NCBI GenBank assembly: GCA_017468925.1
Contig: JAFUHI010000009.1
Coordinates: 462,162-526,161 of the forward strand
Length of the DNA stretch: 64,000 bases
Direction: 5' to 3'
Source: Bacilli bacterium
Lineage (GTDB): Bacteria > Bacillota_I > Bacilli_A > RFN20 > CAG-826
Shown: positions 58,725 to 64,000 of the stretch, piece by piece
Numbering within the stretch: the stretch's first letter is position 1
How the letters are laid out: each line of letters opens with the position of its first letter
Notes under the pieces: generated by a model
What the model saw: only the letters and a program-made list of their open reading frames with translations
The model's database searches: none
Told to the model about the DNA's origin: nothing
Position numbers and translations under genes: made by a program

Positions 58725-59486
58725 TTATAAATTGTGATTGATGTTCTTTGAAATAACTTTCCTTGCGACATCCACAAGGATATCAAAAGTCTCATCATCG
58801 ATTGGTCCAGTGACATCATCGTAACTGTATCCAGATGGCTTAAATCCTTCTAAATTTATATTGTTTCCCAGGAAAAACATCGTCCAGATCGTGCTCGCCA
58901 AAGTTCTTCCTATTTCGTTTAAATGAAACCCATCCCTGTTGAGATTGTCTCCTAGGGTTTTTCTTGCTTCTTTTACGGCATTTCCTACGGGAATAATATA
59001 TTTAATCCCGGTTTTTTCACTGACAGTTTGGTAGGCGTTCTCTATATCCTTATCCATCCTATTTTGGTCCAATGGATTGCTGCCATAGAGCCAATGTGAA
59101 TATGTTTTGGCGTAGCTCCAGGTTTCATGCAGCACAAAGGTAGCCTTGCTCATTTCTCTAACCTTATTTAACAATAGGGTTAACTCAGGGAAATAAGAGG
59201 TGGGATCGCCTGATTTATGCGATACCTGCTGGAATGTTATATAATCCCATTCTTTTAACATTATCCCTTCTTTCAAACTGATATTGCATTCAGGGGTTCT
59301 ATTGCCGTTTATGTAGAGTTCATAGTCTTTCTTATCGTTTTGGATATTTTCCCAATGCAGTGAAATAGGGCATCCTCCTATATACAAAACATAAATATCA
59401 ACGTCAAATCCCGCGTGTTTTGCCTCTTGATGGACGTATGTCGCTGCATCCACCGCGAACGAATTTCCTACACATAAAACTTTCAT
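58725..59486 (-). CDS. SGNH-like hydrolase of the DUF4886 family
   Basis: A 253-residue protein without signal peptide. The landmarks are VLCVGNSFAVDA (nucleophile Ser in GNS), LYIGGCPISLHW, FQQVSHKSGDP, HETWSYAKTYSHWLYGSNPLDQNRM and NRDGFHLNEIGR (Asp/His). These are the DUF4886 pattern, an SGNH relative found in glycan-utilisation loci and thought to be an esterase. The first in-frame ATG at 59492 overlaps a -10 TAAAAT at 59493-59498; the ATG at 59486 is exactly six bases from that element and begins the family's normal MKVLCVGNS, so it is preferred. Confidence 0.84.
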   Translation of the reverse strand: MKVLCVGNSFAVDAATYVHQEAKHAGFDVDIYVLYIGGCPISLHWENIQNDKKDYELYINGNRTPECNISLKEGIMLKEWDYITFQQVSHKSGDPTSYFPELTLLLNKVREMSKATFVLHETWSYAKTYSHWLYGSNPLDQNRMDKDIENAYQTVSEKTGIKYIIPVGNAVKEARKTLGDNLNRDGFHLNEIGRTLASTIWTMFFLGNNINLEGFKPSGYSYDDVTGPIDDETFDILVDVARKVISKNINHNL

Positions 59487-59492
59487 AACCAT

Positions 59493-59498
59493 ATTTTA
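59493..59498 (-). promoter_or_regulatory. -10 element six bases before the DUF4886 gene ATG
   Basis: On the minus strand TAAAAT, then ATGGTT, then ATG at 59486. No Shine-Dalgarno is visible. This spacing equals that of several other genes in the window. Confidence 0.5.
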
Positions 59499-59568
59499 AT
59501 ACCTATAAATATAGTTTCGCATAAGGTTTTGGAGATGTTTTTCCTAAATATAAATATTTACTGATTTT

Positions 59569-59589
59569 GTTTACTTGATGTTTACCAAA
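59569..59589. repeat. GTTTAC direct repeat with 11-bp period in the divergent promoter region
   Basis: GTTTAC at 59569-59574 and 59580-59585, period 11, the same arrangement as at 58696-58712. The 11-mer TGTTTACCAAA (59579-59589) is the exact reverse complement of TTTGGTAAACA at 58656-58666. Confidence 0.6.
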
Positions 59590-59685
59590 AAACCATTTTG
59601 TTGACAAAGATTTTCTTCATCAAGACGTTTTTCTAAACAAAAATTAAATTAATAAATAAGGATTAAAATCCAAAGGAGACGAATT

Positions 59686-61974
59686 ATGAAAAAGAAGTTT
59701 CTTTTGATGTCTGGAGCGGCCATTCTATCAATCGGCGCGACTGCCGTTATGGCCAATGCCTTTGTGCCGGATATCTTAAAACCAACATTCATCAACGCGG
59801 AATTGGCGGATTCAAAGCTGAGCCTTAATTCAACAAACGTCCCAGTTGAGGTCACCTCCTCGTTCCAAAATCATGTTGAAGCATCGGTCTCAACAGATCT
59901 AGGCAACCCAGTCAATCTCCATTATGTCTTAGCAAGAAGCGCAAGCGACGTTCATGTTGAACTAGCAAGTAGAGGCATGATCTATAACTATAACAACGAT
60001 GGTTATAAGAATGGTAAAATCACCGGAATCAAAAAGATAACGGCATCATTCTCTGGCGTTTTATATGTTGAGACCGCGACCAGCAGAGATGGCGATTTCT
60101 TCGGAGACAAAGTTGCCCTCACAAGCGGAACCCCCTATGTTTTAGGCGACGAAAGAACGTTCTTCAGAATCATTGCAGGAGATGGTGGTGCATCCATCAC
60201 CAACCTCGACATTGATTTTAGCTGTATTGAAAGCGATGGAATATCTTTAGATGATCTAAACGGTTTTTATACTGGAGTAGGCGACGACGGATATACATAT
60301 TCCCTTGAGATCACCGACGGAGATGCGACAATCAGAACGCTAGACCAAGCATCCCCAAAGACATTTGAAGGCACTGTTGCCTTGGGTGGCGATTCCGAAG
60401 TCCTATGCGATTTCGATATGTCAGGATATGATGTCCATTATCATTCAATCGCTGATAGCAAAGTTCATAAATTAACCTGCGATACCATCACGGATGATGT
60501 CGGTGGTGCTGTGGCCTCAAGCGTTGCCAGAATCGACTTTGAAAGAGTCTATAACGTAGAAGACTTTGAATCATATTCGGCGACTGGTGCCGGATACGAT
60601 AAAAACAACAGCCAATATACAACAACTGGATTAAGAAGCGCATATTACGCCGACTATTACGCAGGAAGCGGCAGCTCCCCAATTGGAGGAAGCAGCTGGA
60701 ATCTTATGGGTTCCACCGATTATTTGAATTTCAACTCATCCAAAGGCCATAACGGCAGCAAAGTCGGTGTTTTTAAAGGGAACAACAACTCACTTCGTTA
60801 TATCCAAATGAAAGGGCTATACGGCACGGATGATTATGTAGGAAAAGGAACCACATTGTCATTCTGGGCAAGAGGCGCTTATTCCAACTCAGGCTTAACA
60901 ACCAATTCAACCGCCGATGCTTCTTTAAGCGTCTATGCCTTTTCTGAAAAAGCCTTGACCCCATCCAATCAGCAAACGGCTAGAACCGCAGCTACATTCA
61001 CTATCCCAGCAGGAAGCGATTGGACAAGATATACGATGACGCTTGATTCATCCAAAACCTATTATTCCATCGGTTTCTTCTGCAAGCAAAGCGCCACAAC
61101 GTATCTCCCAATCGATGACGTCCAAATCTATACCGCCGATCCGTATGCCGAATATGAGGACCCAACCCCAACTGAATATGCATTTGGAGGGGATTTTGTG
61201 GGGAATATCACCGCAGCAGGCAACTCATTGCTTGTCAATGTTGGCTTTGGAAATAATGGAGAAGTGGCCGCTAAAGCAGCGGGATCATCCATGACTCCAA
61301 CAGGCTATACATACGATTCTTCCACCAATGAATTCTCCATCACGACAACAGGAAGTTATAGCGGATTGACTTATGGCACAATAACCGGCAAATTCGATTC
61401 CACGAACAACAAACTCTACAACGTCGGATTGGATGGCACTATATCGTCTTATATCACAGATAACGGCAGCATCGAACTATCGAGACCTGGATATTATTAC
61501 GAGTGCGAAGATGACACCAGCACGATGATATCGATTTTCAAGAGAAGATATTGCAGAACCGGAGTCGATGGAGGCTGGGTCGTAGACACCTCCAATGGCG
61601 ATAGAGTGTCTCAAGACAAGACAAATGTGCTATCCGGTTCCTCCTCGCTTAAACTCCGTGCCTTAAACGTTACCGGAAGAGTGGGACTTGCCCTCAATAA
61701 CGACATCGCGGAAAAGAATTACGGCAATATCGGCTTCTGGGCCTACAACCCAACAGAAAGCGATGTGACAATTAGATTATTCATCTACAAAGCTGCATCT
61801 TTAGGCAGCAACGCCGAAATCGGATCGGTCACTGCCAAGGCCGGTGGATGGAGCTATTGCTCATGCGGATTCGGAAGCAAATTCACTGTCGGGACCGACA
61901 CATTGTATAACTTCCAACTCTATATTGAGCCATACATGACCGCGATGAGCTTCGATAACCTCGCCTTGTTCTAA
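59686..61974 (+). CDS. Large secreted protein sharing a module with the neighbouring lipoprotein
   Basis: A 762-residue protein with signal peptide (cleavage probably after about 35). It has an N-terminal beta domain, then from about 290 a module of about 170 residues (FESYSATGAGYDKNNSQYTTT to LPIDDVQIYTA) that is homologous to the C-terminal module of the lipoprotein at 56.5-58.6 kb, and a last CBM-like domain (GSSSLKLRALNVTGRVGLALNND...MSFDNLALF). There is no membrane anchor or sorting tail, so it may be released or held by binding. AAAGGAG precedes the ATG. It is divergent from the DUF4886 gene, with GTTTAC boxes between. Confidence 0.76.
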   Translation: MKKKFLLMSGAAILSIGATAVMANAFVPDILKPTFINAELADSKLSLNSTNVPVEVTSSFQNHVEASVSTDLGNPVNLHYVLARSASDVHVELASRGMIYNYNNDGYKNGKITGIKKITASFSGVLYVETATSRDGDFFGDKVALTSGTPYVLGDERTFFRIIAGDGGASITNLDIDFSCIESDGISLDDLNGFYTGVGDDGYTYSLEITDGDATIRTLDQASPKTFEGTVALGGDSEVLCDFDMSGYDVHYHSIADSKVHKLTCDTITDDVGGAVASSVARIDFERVYNVEDFESYSATGAGYDKNNSQYTTTGLRSAYYADYYAGSGSSPIGGSSWNLMGSTDYLNFNSSKGHNGSKVGVFKGNNNSLRYIQMKGLYGTDDYVGKGTTLSFWARGAYSNSGLTTNSTADASLSVYAFSEKALTPSNQQTARTAATFTIPAGSDWTRYTMTLDSSKTYYSIGFFCKQSATTYLPIDDVQIYTADPYAEYEDPTPTEYAFGGDFVGNITAAGNSLLVNVGFGNNGEVAAKAAGSSMTPTGYTYDSSTNEFSITTTGSYSGLTYGTITGKFDSTNNKLYNVGLDGTISSYITDNGSIELSRPGYYYECEDDTSTMISIFKRRYCRTGVDGGWVVDTSNGDRVSQDKTNVLSGSSSLKLRALNVTGRVGLALNNDIAEKNYGNIGFWAYNPTESDVTIRLFIYKAASLGSNAEIGSVTAKAGGWSYCSCGFGSKFTVGTDTLYNFQLYIEPYMTAMSFDNLALF

Positions 61975-61990
61975 TCACCACTATTTATTC

Positions 61991-62017
61991 GCCTCGGGTT
62001 AACGCCTGGGGCTTTTT
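61991..62017 (+). terminator. Intrinsic terminator
   Basis: GCCTCGGG (61991-61998) pairs with CCTGGGGC (62005-62012), 8 bp with two wobbles, followed by TTTTT. Confidence 0.8.
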
Positions 62018-62023
62018 ATATTA

Positions 62024-62037
62024 TGTAATCGCTTTTG
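62024..62037. promoter_or_regulatory. Partial cre-like site before the Nudix gene
   Basis: TGTAATCGCTTTTG matches 12 of 14 positions including all of the first half TGNAANCG. Its reverse complement contains AAAGCGATTACA, identical to the site at 17642-17653. Confidence 0.4.
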
Positions 62038-62062
62038 AGATGAAATTTGCTTTCATAGCAAA

Positions 62063-62077
62063 TAAAATAAATACATG
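62063..62077 (+). promoter_or_regulatory. -10 element six bases before the Nudix ATG
   Basis: TAAAAT at 62063-62068, AAATAC, then ATG at 62075. No Shine-Dalgarno precedes the gene. Confidence 0.55.
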
Positions 62078-62563
62078 AGCGAAAAAGATAATTATGTGAT
62101 GCGGGTCACGAATGCCTTAAAAGGAGAGCCTCATCTTTTCGCTTACAGCATTGTCATTCTTCTGAATGAGAATAATGAAGTCTTGATGGAAGAAAGAGCG
62201 GATGATGGCTTCTATGATTTCCCTGGCGGGGCAATAGAGATAGGCGAAAGCGCAGAAGATGCAGCAGCAAGGGAATTAGAAGAAGAGACAGGGCTAAAAG
62301 CCAAATCACTTTCCTTCTTCAAATTGTATTCCGGCCCTATAACTTATTACCGTTACCCGGACGGCGATGAGATATATGGGGTTGACGCGGTCTATATCTG
62401 TAAAGAATACGAGGGAAATATAATGGAGCAGAAAGAAGAAGTGAAAGTTGCTAGATTCTATAATATAGAAGATATACCAAACAAATTATCCCCGCGAAAT
62501 AAGCAAATAATATTAGATCTGCAGAGATATCTGAAAGGAGAACAGCATGGAAAAGGCAATTAA
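62075..62563 (+). CDS. Nudix hydrolase
   Basis: A 162-residue protein with a complete Nudix box at about 50-72 (GGAIEIGESAEDAAARELEEETGL, matching Gx5Ex7REUxEExGU). It should hydrolyse a nucleoside diphosphate derivative in the cytosol; members with this length and the flanking FFKLYSGPITYYRYPDGDEIYGVDAVY are often annotated as 8-oxo-dGTP or ADP-sugar enzymes, but the substrate cannot be told. The end overlaps the phosphomutase gene by 17 bases, whose ribosome-binding site AAAGGAG lies within this gene. Confidence 0.92.
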   Translation: MSEKDNYVMRVTNALKGEPHLFAYSIVILLNENNEVLMEERADDGFYDFPGGAIEIGESAEDAAARELEEETGLKAKSLSFFKLYSGPITYYRYPDGDEIYGVDAVYICKEYEGNIMEQKEEVKVARFYNIEDIPNKLSPRNKQIILDLQRYLKGEQHGKGN

Positions 62564-64000
62564 AGACAATTATGAGAGATGGCTAAAAAAAGCCACGCTT
62601 GACCCATCATTGGTTGAAGAACTAGAAAAGATGGGCGAAGATACGATTTATGAATCGTTCTATCGCGAACTGGAATTCGGCACCGGAGGGCTTAGAGGCG
62701 TTATCGGAGCGGGCACCAACAGAATGAACGTCTACACCGTTATGGGGGCGACCCAAGGATTAGCCAATTACATCCTTTCGAAAAACAAGACGAATCCTAA
62801 AGCCGCGATAAGCTTTGATTCAAGAATCAAATCGGATTTGTTTGCCAAAATATCCGCGATGGTTTTATCGGCAAATGGAATCCACGCCTATATCTATAAA
62901 GAATTGATGCCTACCCCTTGCCTATCTTTCGCAGTAAGAGAACTTGGGTGCGATGCAGGCATCATGGTCACCGCCAGCCACAACCCAAGCAAATACAATG
63001 GCTATAAGGTCTATGGGCCAGATGGATGCCAAATAACGAATGAGGCCGCGGATGCAATTCTTGCCTCGATTAGATCGATCGACGTATTCGAAGATGTGAA
63101 GATCGAAAAATATGAAGAAGCGGAGGCAAAAGGGCTTATCTCCACCATAAGAGATGAGGTGTATGAGAAATTCCTCAATCATGTTTTGAATGAATCCGTT
63201 ACCAAAGGCAAAAAGATAGATAAATCCGCCAAAATAATCTATACACCGCTTCATGGAACTGGTTTGAAGCCTGTGACTGATATCCTCGCTTTAGCGGGAT
63301 TCACAAACGTCTCAATCGTCAAAGAACAAGAATTGCCAGATGGATATTTCACTACCTGCCCATATCCAAACCCAGAGATAAGGGAAGCGATGCAATTGGG
63401 CATTGAATATGCCACAAAAGAAAATGCTGATTTATTAATCGCCACCGATCCCGATTGCGATAGGGTTGGAATCGCTGTGAAAAACAAGAAAGGCGAATTC
63501 ACTTTATTGACTGGAAACGAAACGGGCTCCCTTTTAATCGATTTCATCATAAAGATGAGAGAAGAGACAAAGACAATGCCAGTAGATCCAGTTATGGTCA
63601 AAACCATAGTCACAACACCGCTCGCAGAAGATATTGCCACCAAACATGGGGTAAAAACAATCAATGTTTTGACTGGATTTAAATACATCGGTGAGCAGAT
63701 CGCAGCCTTAGAGAAAGCAGGACATCCCGAATCATATATCCTTGGGTTTGAAGAAAGCTATGGCTATTTAACCGGCACATATGTTAGAGATAAAGATGCG
63801 GTGGATGGCTCTTTACTAATCGCTGAGATGTTTGCCTATTATAAGGAAAGAGGTATCTCTCTCCTTGATAGATTAGAGGAACTATATAAAGAATATGGCC
63901 ATTACAGCGCAAAACTCCTTACCTATCAATTTGAAGGGGCGGATGGCCTATTAACCATGAAGAAATTGATGGAGAAAACAAGGAATGGAGAATTCTCCAC
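62547..64000 (+). CDS. Phosphoglucomutase/phosphomannomutase, N-terminal part (cut by right edge)
   Basis: The frame starts at the ATG at 62547 and stays open to the window end, giving about 484 residues. The phosphoserine loop TASHNPSKYNGYK is near 140-152 and the metal-binding loop ATDPDCDRVGIAV near 300. FGTGGLRGVIGAGTNRMN near the start and FEESYGYLTGTYVRDKDAVDG near 410 (sugar-binding EExYG) mark the alpha-D-phosphohexomutase family, long type of Firmicutes (PgcA-like). It interconverts hexose-1- and hexose-6-phosphates; if it accepts mannose it would take the product of the GH130 enzymes. AAAGGAG is spaced well before the ATG. Confidence 0.93.
   Translation, partial: MEKAIKDNYERWLKKATLDPSLVEELEKMGEDTIYESFYRELEFGTGGLRGVIGAGTNRMNVYTVMGATQGLANYILSKNKTNPKAAISFDSRIKSDLFAKISAMVLSANGIHAYIYKELMPTPCLSFAVRELGCDAGIMVTASHNPSKYNGYKVYGPDGCQITNEAADAILASIRSIDVFEDVKIEKYEEAEAKGLISTIRDEVYEKFLNHVLNESVTKGKKIDKSAKIIYTPLHGTGLKPVTDILALAGFTNVSIVKEQELPDGYFTTCPYPNPEIREAMQLGIEYATKENADLLIATDPDCDRVGIAVKNKKGEFTLLTGNETGSLLIDFIIKMREETKTMPVDPVMVKTIVTTPLAEDIATKHGVKTINVLTGFKYIGEQIAALEKAGHPESYILGFEESYGYLTGTYVRDKDAVDGSLLIAEMFAYYKERGISLLDRLEELYKEYGHYSAKLLTYQFEGADGLLTMKKLMEKTRNGEFS

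Noticed and set aside
1-64000. CRISPR arrays, prophage, transposases or integration sites
   Set aside because: No regularly spaced repeats, Cas proteins, recombinase or capsid-type genes were found on either strand.

Overview
The window is a moderately AT-rich bacterial chromosome segment. TGA is used as an ordinary stop (for example at the ispF end), all five tRNA genes encode their CCA, and the gene content (RNA polymerase delta subunit, IspF/IspD, PepF-type and M32 peptidases, many lipoproteins with clear lipoboxes, AraC/LacI-controlled sugar importers without their own ATPase) points to a Gram-positive, gut-type lineage of the Bacilli (uncultured RF39/RFN20/Erysipelotrichia-like). That taxonomic guess is inference. 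No phage, insertion sequence or CRISPR array was seen.

Layout. 1-8.2 kb holds housekeeping genes: the tail of an FtsX-like permease, ychF-ispF-argS-rpoE, a CysQ-like phosphatase, an Nfu scaffold, a small unknown protein, an M3 oligoendopeptidase and a lipoprotein. 8.3-17.5 kb holds an AraC regulator, an orphan RelB/DinJ-type antitoxin, an M32 carboxypeptidase, a zinc-uptake locus (Fur-family regulator, ZnuA, ZnuC, ZnuB) with two inverted-repeat operators, a cyclophilin-like lipoprotein, an SDR and another lipoprotein. 17.7-33.3 kb is a first glycan locus: a modular surface protein behind a catabolite-repression-like site, then AraC regulator, solute-binding protein, Ig-like membrane protein, two permeases, a GH106-like lipoprotein, a second surface protein, a GH36 alpha-galactosidase and a GH28-like beta-helix lipoprotein. 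33.4-33.9 kb is a five-gene tRNA operon (Val-Tyr-Gln-Lys-Leu). 34.0-40.7 kb holds glucose-6-phosphate isomerase (frameshifted, and joined in frame to an S1-domain protein), ispD, a HAD phosphatase, two small paralogous membrane proteins, a LemA-like protein, an ABC-F ATPase and its HTH neighbour. 40.8-59.5 kb on the minus strand is a second glycan locus that reads as a beta-mannan-type system: DUF4886 hydrolase, binding lipoprotein, LacI regulator, GH130, two permeases, solute-binding protein, clan GH-A hydrolase, multi-module binding lipoprotein, second GH130, SGNH esterase, three membrane proteins and a long MsmX-like ATPase. 59.7-64 kb holds a divergent secreted protein, a Nudix hydrolase and the start of a phosphogluco/phosphomannomutase.

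How they may work together (inference): surface proteins and lipoproteins bind and cut plant glycans outside the cell; two ABC importers without ATPases share the MsmX-like ATPase; GH130 phosphorylases and GH36 process the imported oligosaccharides; the mutase at the right edge could feed mannose-1-phosphate or glucose-1-phosphate into glycolysis.

Most unusual observations: (1) at least seven genes lack a usual Shine-Dalgarno and have a -10 hexamer exactly six bases before the ATG, which suggests leaderless transcripts; (2) two surface proteins end in the same GCGGS-hydrophobic-basic tail, a candidate for a myxosortase-like sorting signal; (3) an S1-GPI in-frame fusion together with a frameshift in the same gene; (4) direct repeats of GTTTAC with an 11-bp period in both promoter regions flanking the mannan-like locus; (5) a new module of about 170 residues shared by two neighbouring secreted proteins.
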